Shown here: piece after piece, positions 25,179-32,900 of the stretch | How positions within the stretch are numbered: position 1 is the first letter of the stretch | Layout of the letters: every line of letters starts with the position of its first letter | Assembly (NCBI GenBank): GCA_037444825.1 | Contig: JBBILR010000001.1 | Location: 62,001-126,000 of the forward strand | DNA from: JBFLVU01 sp037444825 | Lineage (GTDB): Bacteria > Acidobacteriota > UBA4820 > DSQY01 | Reading direction: 5' to 3' | DNA: 64,000 nucleotides | Notes under the pieces: model-generated | What the model was told of the DNA's origin: nothing | What the model saw: only the letters and a program-made list of their open reading frames with translations | Database searches by the model: none | Program-made: the position numbers and the translations under genes

Positions 25179-26495
25179 CTATTCTTGGGGTTCGCCGGGG
25201 GGCCCGGGGGCGGACTCGAAGAGTGGACGCCCCAGAACCGCCTCCATTTCCGCAACGCGCTGGTGGTACTCCCCCCGCGCGAGGATCCAGTCTTCTTCGT
25301 AGGCGAAGCGGTCGGCCAGCGCCATGAGCAGGGCGCCGAAGTCCGACCGGCCGGCGCGGTAAGCCGACAGGCTCGCCTCGTAGGCCTGCTGGGCCTGGAG
25401 GAGAAGCCCCTCCTCGTAGAGGGCGTGGACCTTCCGGTTCCGGTCGGCGCCCTGGTACGCCTCCGCCAGCGCGTAGCGGGCCTCGTTTCGCGCCTCGTCC
25501 ACCTCGTGGCCGGCCGCCTCCTTTCGAAAGAGGGCCTCCTCGAGGCCCGGGCGGTAGCGGTCTTTGCGGTGGAAGAGGGGGAGGGTCACGCCCGCCGTCA
25601 CGGTGAAGAAGTCCCGCCCGCCCATGGTCATGTCCTTGTACCGGTACCTTCCGCCCACGAGAAAGTCGGGCTGGAAGTTCTTCTTCGCCACCTCCACCCG
25701 GGTCTGGGCGGCGCCGGCCTCCGCCCGCGCGGTCTCCACCCGCGGGGCCTTTTCCCCCGCTTGCCGCAGCAGCTCCTCCAGCGGGGGTAGATCCGCCGGC
25801 GGGGGGAGCTCCATCCGGGCCAGGAGGGACTCCTCCACGGGCCCTCCCAGGAGGCTCTCCAGGCGGGCCTTGGCCACCTCCTTCTGCCGCTGGAGGTCCG
25901 TGCGCCGGACCAGCACCTTCGTCACCGACGCCTGGGCCAAGAGGACGTCGCCCTGGTTTCCGCCCCCCGCGGCGTAGCGGGCCAGCGCGCCTTCCGTCAA
26001 CGCCCGGAGGGCCTCCTCGGTCTTCGCGTTGATCTCCAGGAGGCCGAGGAGGGTCCGGTAGCGGAGAGCGGCGCCCAGGACCTCCGAGCGGACCTCCCAC
26101 TCCAGGGACCGAAGACGGCTCTCTTCCACGCCGGCCTCTTCCTGGGCCTCCCGGGCCGCCAGGGCGCGCTTTCCGGGGAAGGGGAGGGGCTGGACCACCC
26201 CCAGGGAGACCCCGCGGGTGAAGGCCCTCGTTCCCGAGGAGCCGTCCGCGGCGAGGTTCATGGCCTCCAGTTCGGCCATGGGGTCCGGCAGCGCCCGCCG
26301 CTGGGAGGGGACTTTCCGAGCCGCCTCCACCTTGGCCCGCTGGGCCGCGAGCCCCGGGTTCTGTCGAAGGGCCCGCTCCACGAGGGCCTGCAGGGGGGAG
26401 GGCTCCTGGCTCCGGAGGGGAAGACCCGCGGCCACCAAGGCCGCGGCGAGGACCCAGACCCACGGGGCGGCAACGCGTTCAGGAACCTTTCTCAT
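25179..26495 (-). CDS. cusC: TolC-family outer-membrane efflux protein (CusC-like)
   Basis: A 438-residue outer-membrane factor with a signal peptide (LAAALVAAGLPLRSQ) and two copies of the TolC helical repeat (ALRQNPGLAAQRAKVEAAR; ETARAEAGAAQTRVEVAKK), plus beta-barrel segments (PDFLVGGRYRYKDM, VTAGVTLPLFH). It forms the exit channel of the CusABC complex. The ATG at 26495 is preceded by GAGGAAGCC; the long open frame beyond it lies opposite the kinase gene and is not coding. It is first in the minus-strand cluster, behind a sigma-54-type promoter. Confidence 0.88.
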   Translation of the reverse strand: MRKVPERVAAPWVWVLAAALVAAGLPLRSQEPSPLQALVERALRQNPGLAAQRAKVEAARKVPSQRRALPDPMAELEAMNLAADGSSGTRAFTRGVSLGVVQPLPFPGKRALAAREAQEEAGVEESRLRSLEWEVRSEVLGAALRYRTLLGLLEINAKTEEALRALTEGALARYAAGGGNQGDVLLAQASVTKVLVRRTDLQRQKEVAKARLESLLGGPVEESLLARMELPPPADLPPLEELLRQAGEKAPRVETARAEAGAAQTRVEVAKKNFQPDFLVGGRYRYKDMTMGGRDFFTVTAGVTLPLFHRKDRYRPGLEEALFRKEAAGHEVDEARNEARYALAEAYQGADRNRKVHALYEEGLLLQAQQAYEASLSAYRAGRSDFGALLMALADRFAYEEDWILARGEYHQRVAEMEAVLGRPLFESAPGPPGEPQE

Positions 26496-26543
26496 GGCTT
26501 CCTCGAAAGAAAGGGGGGCGCCGGCCCCGGGGCCGCCTTTTAC

Positions 26544-26558
26544 GCACGGCCGGTGCCA
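26544..26558 (-). promoter_or_regulatory. Candidate sigma-54 promoter of the cusC operon
   Basis: Minus strand TGGCAC-CGGCC-GTGC: the -24 element is a perfect TGGCAC and GG/GC are 10 bases apart. The start would lie near 26532, about 37 bp before the cusC ATG. Confidence 0.7.
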
Positions 26559-26646
26559 GAGCCGCCGGCAAGACCAAAAGGCCCGTCCGAAGGGATGGGC
26601 GCGCCTCCTGGGCTGGATGCTCGCACGGAGAAGGCCCAAAAGCGTG

Positions 26647-26681
26647 GAATATTGTACGCAACAGGAGCAGAATATTCTACA
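26647..26681. promoter_or_regulatory. Paired AT-rich repeats, probable activator (UAS) site
   Basis: GAATATTnTAC occurs at 26647-26657 and 26670-26680, 23 bp apart (about two helix turns). The second copy forms the perfect palindrome AGAATATTCT (26669-26678). The block is sharply AT-rich inside GC-rich DNA and lies about 70 bp from the plus-strand and 130 bp from the minus-strand sigma-54 sites, the usual place for NtrC-type activators. Confidence 0.6.
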
Positions 26682-26730
26682 ATTCCGGGGGGCCGTGCCC
26701 CCCGAGCCGCGCGGAGGGGACCCGGAGGGC

Positions 26731-26746
26731 TGGCTCCGGGATTGCA
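26731..26746 (+). promoter_or_regulatory. Candidate sigma-54 promoter of the kinase-regulator operon
   Basis: TGGCTC-CGGGA-TTGCA matches the sigma-54 consensus at nearly every conserved base, with GG/GC 10 bases apart. The start would be near 26757, just ahead of AGGAGG (26761-26766) and the ATG at 26772. Confidence 0.72.
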
Positions 26747-26771
26747 AGGGCCAGCGGAGAAGGAGGAACCC

Positions 26772-27824
26772 ATGGCGCGCCTTCACCCCCTCTCCGTACG
26801 CACCGCGGTCCTGGTCCTCCTCGTCTCCCTCACCCTCTCCCTCCACTACATGCTCCTGCCTTTCCCCCATTGGGTGCACCTTTTCCACCGACGATTCTGC
26901 TACGTCCCCATCCTCCTCGCCGCCCTCTGGTTCGGCCTCCGGGGAGGCCTGGCCGCCAGTGTGGTCATCTCCTTCGCCACCCTTCCCCTGGCGTTGCGCT
27001 TCCCGGGCCCGCCGTGGGAGAACGAGGACCTCGTGGAGATAACCTTCTACCTGGGGCTGGGTCTCCTGGCCGGCCTCCTCGTGGACCGCCGGGAGGCGGA
27101 GCGGAGGAAGGCCTTGGAACTCCGCCAGAAGCTGGAAGCCTCCGAGCGCTTGGCCTCCCTGGGGCGCATGGCCTCGGGGGTGGCCCACGAAGTGAGAACC
27201 CCTCTGGGGTCCATCCAAGGCGCGGCGGAGATCCTGGCCGAGGATTTCCCGGAGGGCCATCCCCGGCGCCCCTTCTACGACATCCTTTGGGAGGAGATCG
27301 GCCGCCTCAAGCGGGTGGTGGAGGACTTCCTGGACCTGGGCCGGACCATCCCCCTCGAACGCGCCGACGTGGACGCCGCCCAGGTCCTGGAGGAGGTCCG
27401 CCGGGCGGTGAGCCCCGCGGCGGAGACCTTCGGCGTCCGCCTGGTGGTGGAGGTCTCCGGCCTCGGCCCGCTGCGGGCCGATCCCCACCGGCTCCACCAG
27501 GCGCTGGCCAACCTGGTTCAGAACGCCCTTCAGGCTTCTCCCCGCGGCTCCTCCGTACACGTCCGGGCATGGTCGGACGGGGAGGGGGTCCTCTTCGAGG
27601 TGGCGGACGAAGGCCCCGGCCTCCCGAAAGGGGAGGAGAACCGCATCTTCGAACCCTTCTTCACCCGGCGCAAGGGGGGCACGGGGCTGGGGCTGGCCCT
27701 CGTGAGGCAGATCGCCCGGGCCCACGGGGGGGAGGTGCGGGGGGAATCCCTGGAAGGCAAGGGCGCGAGGTTTCTCCTGACGCTTCCTCGGGAGCCCAAA
27801 CCGGGAGGGCAGCGGGATGCGTAA
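26772..27824 (+). CDS. Membrane sensor histidine kinase (ZraS/NtrB-like)
   Basis: A 350-residue kinase. Three or four N-terminal membrane helices (residues about 10-95) with only short loops, one holding H25, M27, H33, H36, H39 and C43, then a coiled linker, DHp helix with phospho-acceptor H139 in SGVAHEVRTPLG, and an HATPase domain with NLVQNALQA, DEGPGLP and GGTGLGLAL. It has no large periplasmic sensor, so the membrane part may sense metal. AGGAGG precedes the ATG. It overlaps the regulator gene by 8 bp, so they form a pair. Confidence 0.87.
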   Translation: MARLHPLSVRTAVLVLLVSLTLSLHYMLLPFPHWVHLFHRRFCYVPILLAALWFGLRGGLAASVVISFATLPLALRFPGPPWENEDLVEITFYLGLGLLAGLLVDRREAERRKALELRQKLEASERLASLGRMASGVAHEVRTPLGSIQGAAEILAEDFPEGHPRRPFYDILWEEIGRLKRVVEDFLDLGRTIPLERADVDAAQVLEEVRRAVSPAAETFGVRLVVEVSGLGPLRADPHRLHQALANLVQNALQASPRGSSVHVRAWSDGEGVLFEVADEGPGLPKGEENRIFEPFFTRRKGGTGLGLALVRQIARAHGGEVRGESLEGKGARFLLTLPREPKPGGQRDA

Positions 27825-29151
27825 AGGGCGAATCCTGCTCGTCGAGGACGATCCCAACCTCCACCGCGTGCTGGCGTACCACCTCGAGAAGCACGGCCAC
27901 CGGGTGACGGCGGCCTTCGACGGGCGCTCCGCCCTGGAGCAGGTGGAGACTTCCCCCTTCGACCTCGTCCTCACCGACGTGAAGATGCCCCATATGGACG
28001 GGATGGAGCTCCTGGCGGCCCTGGCGGAACGGGCCCCCGGCCTGCCCGTGGTGGTGATGACCGCCTACGGGACCATCGCCGACGCCGTGGAGGCCATGCG
28101 CCGCGGCGCCGTGGACTACCTCACCAAGCCGGTGGACCAGGAAACCCTCCTCCTGGTGGTGGAGAAGGCCCTCCGCGTGGGCGACCTCGCCCGGGAGAAC
28201 CGGCGGCTCCGCAACGACCTGGCCGAGAAACGGCCTCTGGAGACCTTCGTCTTCGCCAGCCCCTCCATGGGCGAGGTCCTGGAGACCGTCCGCCGGGTGG
28301 CCGCCTCCGACGCCACGGTCCTCATCACCGGCGAGAGCGGGACGGGAAAGGAGCTGGTGGCCAGGTCCCTGCACGCCCTCTCCCCCCGGTCGGCGGGCCC
28401 CTTCGTGGCCCTCAACTGCGCGGCCCTTCCCCGGGAACTCCTGGAAAGCGAACTCTTCGGCCACGAAAAGGGGGCCTTCACCGGGGCCGTGGAGAAGCGG
28501 ACGGGCAAGTTTCTCCAGGCCGACGGCGGCACCCTCCTGCTCGACGAGGTGGGGGACATGGACCTCGGCCTCCAGGCCAAGCTCCTTCGGGTTCTCCAGG
28601 AGCGCACCGTGGACCCCGTGGGGGGGAAGCGGCCGGTTCCCGTGGACGTGCGGGTCCTGGCGGCCACGAACCGGGACCTAAGGAAGGAGGTGGAGGCCGG
28701 CTCCTTTCGGATGGACCTCTACTACCGCCTCAACGTGATCCCCCTCCGGATCCCCCCCCTCCGGGAGCGGCCCGAGGACATCCCCCTGCTTCTCGCCCAC
28801 TTCCTGCGGGAGTACGCCGGGGCCGGCGTGGAGGTCACGGACCCCGCCATGGCGCTTCTCCAGCGGTACCCCTGGCCGGGAAACGTCCGGGAGCTCCAAA
28901 ACCTCTGCAAGCGGCTGGCCATCCTTCACCGGGGGGATCCCATCACCCCGGCGCTCCTGCCCCCCGAGATTCGAGAGAGCACCAACGCCCCGGCGGAGGA
29001 CCTCCGGGGGCTCTGGGCCCTGGAGAGGCAGGCCATCCTCGAGGCCCTTCGTGCGGCCAAGGGAAACCGGTCGGCGGCCGCCCGGGCCCTCCATATCCCC
29101 CGCCACGTCCTCCTCTACCGGCTCAAGAAATTCGGCATCGAGCCGGAGTGA
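27817..29151 (+). CDS. NtrC-family sigma-54-dependent response regulator
   Basis: A 444-residue three-domain activator. Receiver: phospho-acceptor D54 in LVLTDVKMPHMDG and Lys in DYLTKPVD. AAA+ domain: Walker A GESGTGKE (from G172), sigma-54 contact loop GAFTGA (219-224) and ESELFGHEKG. C-terminal Fis-type HTH: GNRSAAARALHIPRHVLLYR. The C-terminus ends FGIEPE. It would activate sigma-54 promoters after phosphorylation by the upstream kinase. The nearest targets are the divergent cusC operon, its own operon and the cupredoxin gene. The closest known analogue in logic is ZraR, though identity cannot be claimed. Confidence 0.92.
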   Translation: MRKGRILLVEDDPNLHRVLAYHLEKHGHRVTAAFDGRSALEQVETSPFDLVLTDVKMPHMDGMELLAALAERAPGLPVVVMTAYGTIADAVEAMRRGAVDYLTKPVDQETLLLVVEKALRVGDLARENRRLRNDLAEKRPLETFVFASPSMGEVLETVRRVAASDATVLITGESGTGKELVARSLHALSPRSAGPFVALNCAALPRELLESELFGHEKGAFTGAVEKRTGKFLQADGGTLLLDEVGDMDLGLQAKLLRVLQERTVDPVGGKRPVPVDVRVLAATNRDLRKEVEAGSFRMDLYYRLNVIPLRIPPLRERPEDIPLLLAHFLREYAGAGVEVTDPAMALLQRYPWPGNVRELQNLCKRLAILHRGDPITPALLPPEIRESTNAPAEDLRGLWALERQAILEALRAAKGNRSAAARALHIPRHVLLYRLKKFGIEPE

Positions 29152-29211
29152 TTTCCACCCGGCCCGAGCCTTGGCCCTGCGGACTTTTCTTCAACCGGCC
29201 CCGCCGCCCGT

Positions 29212-29223
29212 GAATGTTCTCCA
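29212..29223. promoter_or_regulatory. Possible activator site related to the 26647 repeats
   Basis: GAATGTTCTCCA matches GAATATTCTACA at 26670 in 10 of 12 positions and lies about 115 bp upstream of the cupredoxin sigma-54 site. Confidence 0.4.
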
Positions 29224-29319
29224 CCCCGGACCTGAGCCGGCGCGGCAGGGCCGCCGCCGGTTCCCGCCGGAAGGCCCGCCCCTTCGTACTTGGAGCCTCT
29301 CCGCCCGCACCGGGGCCTT

Positions 29320-29334
29320 TGGCATTTCCCGTGC
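29320..29334 (+). promoter_or_regulatory. Candidate sigma-54 promoter of the cupredoxin gene
   Basis: TGGCAT-TTCCC-GTGC has GG and GC 10 bases apart and good -24 flanks. The start would be near 29346, 34 bp before the ATG. Confidence 0.6.
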
Positions 29335-29379
29335 TCCCCCTCTCTGGGGGGTGCATCCATTCCCCCCAAGGAGGAGGAG

Positions 29380-29811
29380 ATGAACGCCTTCGAAGCCGTG
29401 GATCCCGATTCCGAGTACCCCGTGATGCTGTCCCCCCAGGCCACCGTGACGGTGCTCCTTTTGGGGATGCTGCTCGCCCTAGGCTCAGGGTTCCTGGCCT
29501 GGCGCTACGGGCGCTGGCTCGAGGAGCCCCAGAAAGTTCGGCTGACCCTTTCGGAGGGCGGCTTTTACCCGGCGGAGGTGACCCTCGACCCCCGCAGGCC
29601 GGTGGAATTGACCGTCCACCGGGTGGGCGGGGGCTTCTGCACGTCGGCCGTCGTGGTGGAAGGCATCGGCCTCAAGGAAACCCTGCCCGCCGACGGGGAG
29701 GCGGTGGTCCGCTGGAGCCCCGCCGACCCGCCTCCGACGCGGATCCGCTGTGGAATGGGCTGCCTTCGGGCCCGCGTGCGCCTCAAGGAAGGCGTTCCCT
29801 TCGCCCCGTAA
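29380..29811 (+). CDS. Membrane-anchored cupredoxin-like protein
   Basis: A 143-residue protein with one membrane helix (ATVTVLLLGMLLALGSGFLA, about 23-42) and an extracytoplasmic cupredoxin domain: GGFYPAEVTLDPRRPVELTV, then GGGFCTSAVVVEGIG and the C-terminal RIRCGMGCLRARV. This is the Cupredoxin_1-type domain often attached to or beside copper ATPases, with Cys/Met ligands. It probably binds copper at the membrane surface. GGAGGAGG precedes the ATG at 29380. It follows the regulator gene by 228 bp and has its own promoter candidate. Confidence 0.75.
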   Translation: MNAFEAVDPDSEYPVMLSPQATVTVLLLGMLLALGSGFLAWRYGRWLEEPQKVRLTLSEGGFYPAEVTLDPRRPVELTVHRVGGGFCTSAVVVEGIGLKETLPADGEAVVRWSPADPPPTRIRCGMGCLRARVRLKEGVPFAP

Positions 29812-30158
29812 GGCGCCCCCCTTCCGCTCAACCCCCCCTGCGCCGCCAAGCCGCCGGGGGCACGTGTCCCCTTTCCCAGCGTTTGTCCCGGGGGGTTCCG
29901 GAAAAAGGGCGGCACCTGCTCGGGCGCCGTCGCCGTGGGCGTCCCCCACGACCGGAACGACCCCCCCGTGGACGACGAGGTGGGAGGTTAGGAAGCGAGT
30001 AAGTCAGAAAGTCAGGTGGAGAGAAAGGCCCGTCCGGGAAGGCAGGCCGACCCCGGCGCCCCGTGGAAAGCGGTCTTCCTCACTTACTCCCTTCCTCACT
30101 TCCAATCCGCCTTCCCCCCGCTCGACGCGGGCCGCCCCGGGCGAGTAGAGTTAATCCG
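29812..30158. other. Gene-free stretch with an imperfect inverted repeat
   Basis: No convincing coding sequence. It holds AGGAAGCGAGTAAGT (29990-30004) and its inverse ACTTACTCCCTTCCT (30082-30096), one mismatch apart over 15 bp and 77 bp apart, plus purine-rich low-complexity sequence. This could be a small degenerate mobile element or a structured RNA remnant; no transposase is present. Confidence 0.5.
29990..30096. repeat. Imperfect inverted repeat pair
   Basis: Arms 29990-30004 and 30082-30096, 14 of 15 bases complementary, bounding a 107-bp element. Confidence 0.5.
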
Positions 30159-30596
30159 ATGCGCGGACTGGCCTGGACCAGAAAGTGGGTGCTGGCGGCG
30201 GGGGCGGCGATCTTCGCCGCGCTCCTGCACCAGCACGCCCCGCCGGCGCTCGGCCACGGCCCGGTCCTCGTGGCGTCGGACGGCGCCGAGTGCCCCGTCT
30301 GCGCCACGGTGCGCGGGGGCCTCGAGGCTCCGCCCGCGCCGGTCCTCCTGCCGCACGTCTCGGGTCCGGTCCGGCCGGTTCCCCCCCCCCCCCCCCCCCC
30401 CCGCCGAGGCCCCCCCCCCCCCCCCCAGCCCCCCCCCGCCCCCCCCCATACCCGGGAGGCGCAAGGGCCCGAGCCGGNNNNNNNNNNCGTCTCGGGTCCG
30501 GTCCGGCCGGTTCCCCCGCCCGCCGCCGCCGCGCTCCTCGAAGCGCCCCAGCCCCCCTCTCCCGCCCGCGCGCCACCCTTGCCGGCTCAGGCCTAG
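30159..30596 (+). CDS. Small exported hypothetical protein, interrupted by an assembly gap
   Basis: Starts MRGLAWTRKWVLAAGAAIF, a signal peptide or membrane helix, followed by HQHAPPALGHG and SDGAECPVCATV. The middle is a long poly-proline run encoded by poly-C, then 10 Ns. The 30 bases before the poly-C (30356-30385) recur exactly after the gap (30488-30517), in the same frame. Collapsing the duplicate would give an ordinary ~101-residue protein, so the poly-proline segment is probably an artefact. Small proteins of this His/Cys type often precede metal-transport genes. The function is unknown. There is no strong ribosome site. Confidence 0.5.
   Translation: MRGLAWTRKWVLAAGAAIFAALLHQHAPPALGHGPVLVASDGAECPVCATVRGGLEAPPAPVLLPHVSGPVRPVPPPPPPPRRGPPPPPQPPPAPPHTREAQGPEPXXXXVSGPVRPVPPPAAAALLEAPQPPSPARAPPLPAQA
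30356..30517. other. Scaffold gap with duplicated contig ends and poly-C artefact
   Basis: Ten Ns at 30478-30487, a 22-base C run at 30381-30402 and further C-rich sequence to about 30447, and an exact 30-bp duplicate at 30356-30385 and 30488-30517. This looks like two overlapping contig ends that were scaffolded but not merged. Confidence 0.85.
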
Positions 30597-30661
30597 CGCC
30601 CGAAGCCGGACTCCCTTTCTTCCTTAACTTTTCCGCGTGACCCATCGTTATGGAGGCACGG

Positions 30662-31903
30662 ATGCGGAAGTTTCCCGTGGCCCTTTCGGTGGCCGCCTTT
30701 GCAACGGCGGTCCTCGCCCAGCAGGCCCCGCCCAGCGCCGAGGATCTCCAGAAGCAGATCCAGGCGCTGCAGCAGCAGATGCACCAGATGATGCAGAGCT
30801 ACCAGAGCCAGATCCAGTCCCTCCAGCAGCAGGTGCAGGCGCTCCAGTCCCAGCAGGCCGCCGCACAGCAGTCGGCCGCCGCCCAGCCCGCACCCGCTCC
30901 CGCCCCCGCCGAGGGCTCCGTCCCGCCCATCCCGGCGGCGCCGCCCTCCCCGGCCCTCCAGAACCCGGCCATCTCCGTCCTCCCCGACTTCACCTTTTCC
31001 AGCGGCAACGATCCCTACTGGAAGAGCCAGGAGGCACTCCAGGCCCGCGAGGTCGAGGTGGCCTTCAGCTCGGCCATCGACCCCTACGCCACGGCCAACG
31101 TCTTTCTCTCCCTGGAGGACGGCCAATTCAACGTGGAGGAGGCCTACGGGGCCTTCCCGGGCATCCCCGGCGGATGGACCATGAAGCTCGGCAAGTTCTA
31201 CATGGACTTCGGCAAGCAAAATTCCATGCACACCCACACGCGGTTCCAGGCGGACCAGCCCCTGGCCCTGCGCACCATGCTCGGCGACGAGGGGCTGAGC
31301 GACGTGGGCGTGAGCTTCTCCCGCCTCCTGACGACCCCCTGGATGAGCGACCTCACCTTCGAGGTGACGGGGGCGAGGAACGACGCGGTTTTCGGCGGCA
31401 AGCGCTCGGACCTGAGCTACCTGGCCGCGTGGCGCAACTTCTGGGACCTGACGGACAACAGCAGCCTCGAGGTCCAGCTCTCGGCGGTGGGGGGCAAGAA
31501 CGCCACCGGCCACACCACCGGACTGGGCAACCTGGCCGTGACCTACCGCTACAAGCCGCTGGCCACGGGGACGCGCGCCTCCTTCCTCTGGAGGACGGAG
31601 CTGATCCGCGAGAACTACCGCGGGCTCGACGGCCTGAACCGCTCCACCGGGGCCTTCTCCTACGTGGACTGGCAGTTCACGCGGGGCTGGTTCGCGGGCC
31701 TGCGCGCCGACTACGCCGAGCACCCCCAGGCGCCCTGGCTGCACGACAAGGGAGGGGCGCTCACGCTCACGTATTTCCCCAGCGAGTTCCAAAAATTCCG
31801 GCTCCAGTTCGAGCGCGTCAACTACGGGGGCGTGGGTCTGCGCAACGCGCTGGTTTTCGAGTACGGATTCGCCATCGGGCCCCACGGGGCGCATCCGTTC
31901 TGA
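30662..31903 (+). CDS. Outer-membrane beta-barrel protein next to zinc transporter
   Basis: A 413-residue exported protein: signal peptide (VALSVAAFATAVLAQ), a Gln-rich coiled coil (about 25-75: repeats of QIQALQQQMHQMMQ type), an Ala/Pro linker, then a beta-rich region ending in Phe (GAHPF), as expected of outer-membrane barrels. Strand-like alternation such as GKFYMDFGKQNSMHTHTRF is visible. It resembles porin-like proteins found with zinc ABC transporters and may let zinc cross the outer membrane. I start it at 30662 because GGAGG sits 5 bases before that ATG; the ATG at 30650 itself overlaps the ribosome site. Confidence 0.7.
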   Translation: MRKFPVALSVAAFATAVLAQQAPPSAEDLQKQIQALQQQMHQMMQSYQSQIQSLQQQVQALQSQQAAAQQSAAAQPAPAPAPAEGSVPPIPAAPPSPALQNPAISVLPDFTFSSGNDPYWKSQEALQAREVEVAFSSAIDPYATANVFLSLEDGQFNVEEAYGAFPGIPGGWTMKLGKFYMDFGKQNSMHTHTRFQADQPLALRTMLGDEGLSDVGVSFSRLLTTPWMSDLTFEVTGARNDAVFGGKRSDLSYLAAWRNFWDLTDNSSLEVQLSAVGGKNATGHTTGLGNLAVTYRYKPLATGTRASFLWRTELIRENYRGLDGLNRSTGAFSYVDWQFTRGWFAGLRADYAEHPQAPWLHDKGGALTLTYFPSEFQKFRLQFERVNYGGVGLRNALVFEYGFAIGPHGAHPF

Positions 31904-31913
31904 TGAAAAAGGG

Positions 31914-31946
31914 GACAGGGAGACAGAGAAACAGAGCGACAGGGAG
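31914..31946 (+). repeat. Short direct repeat between barrel gene and znuA
   Basis: GACAGGGAG at 31914-31922 and 31938-31946 within a purine-rich, low-complexity spacer of 88 bp. Confidence 0.4.
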
Positions 31947-31991
31947 CCCCGGACGGGAGCGCCTATGGAGAGAAAAAAGGTGGAGTGACCG

Positions 31992-32900
31992 ATGATGAAG
32001 AGAGCCTTGTTCGTGCTGGCTTGCGCGCTGTCCGTCGGGACGCTGGCGGCGGGAAAGCTCAACGTGGTGTCGGTGTACCCGGACTACGGGTGGCTCGCCC
32101 AGCAGGTGGGCGGGGACCACGTGAAGGTCTCGGTCCTGGCGAAAGGGACGCAGGACCCGCACTTCGTGGACCCCAAGCCCTCCTTCCTCGTGGACCTGCA
32201 CCGGGCGGACCTCCTCCTGGTGAACGGCCTCCAGCTGGAGGTGGGCTTCCTCCCGCCCCTGCTCACCCAGTGCGGCAACGGAAAGATCCAGCCCGGCGCC
32301 GCGGGCTACGTGGACCTCTCCACCTTCATCAAGCCCATCGAGGTCCCCACGGGCGGGGTGGACCGCTCCATGGGCGACATCCACCCCTACGGCAACCCGC
32401 ACTACCACCTCGACCCTCGCAACATGGCCGCCATCGCGCTGGGGCTGGGCGGCGTCTTCGCCTCCGCGGACCCCGCCCACGCGGCTCATTACCGGAAGAA
32501 CGCCGCCGCGGCGGCGCAGGAACTGAACGCCCTGGACGCCGAGCTGACCCAGACGCTGTCCCCCCTGCGCGGGGAGCCCGTGGTGGCCTACCACGCGACC
32601 CTCGACTACTTCTTCCTCCACTACGGCTTTGACGTGGTGGGCTTCGTGGAGCCCAAGCCCGGCATCAAGCCCAGCCCCGTGAGCCTGTTGGCGCTGGAGA
32701 AGACCATGCGCGACCGGAAGGTGAAGCTCCTCATCGTGGAGAACTACGAGGACCTGAAGGTCGCCTCCAAGGTGGCCTCGGACACGGGCGCGCGGATGGT
32801 GGTGATTCCCTCCTACACGGGAGGCTCTCCGGAGGCTTCCACCTACCCGGCGCTCATGCGCACCATCGCCAAGGACCTGCTGGGAGGCGGCCGTGGGTGA
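31992..32900 (+). CDS. znuA: Zinc/manganese ABC transporter substrate-binding protein
   Basis: A 302-residue cluster A-I binding protein. A signal peptide (LFVLACALSVGTLAAG) is followed by VSVYPDYGWLAQQVGGDHV, the ligand motif GTQDPHFVDPKPS (His), MGDIHPYGNPHYHLDP (His), YHATLDYFFLHYGF (His) and a final Asp/Glu region near IVENYED. There is no long His-rich loop. This pattern fits zinc ABC proteins of the GDxHPxGNPHxxLDP subgroup. It captures the ion in the periplasm and delivers it to the ZnuBC translocator. The stop overlaps the next gene by 8 bp. Confidence 0.85.
   Translation: MMKRALFVLACALSVGTLAAGKLNVVSVYPDYGWLAQQVGGDHVKVSVLAKGTQDPHFVDPKPSFLVDLHRADLLLVNGLQLEVGFLPPLLTQCGNGKIQPGAAGYVDLSTFIKPIEVPTGGVDRSMGDIHPYGNPHYHLDPRNMAAIALGLGGVFASADPAHAAHYRKNAAAAAQELNALDAELTQTLSPLRGEPVVAYHATLDYFFLHYGFDVVGFVEPKPGIKPSPVSLLALEKTMRDRKVKLLIVENYEDLKVASKVASDTGARMVVIPSYTGGSPEASTYPALMRTIAKDLLGGGRG

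Noticed and set aside
30381..30447. Genuine poly-proline segment or poly-C regulatory tract
   Set aside because: Adjacent Ns and duplicated flanks point to an assembly artefact.
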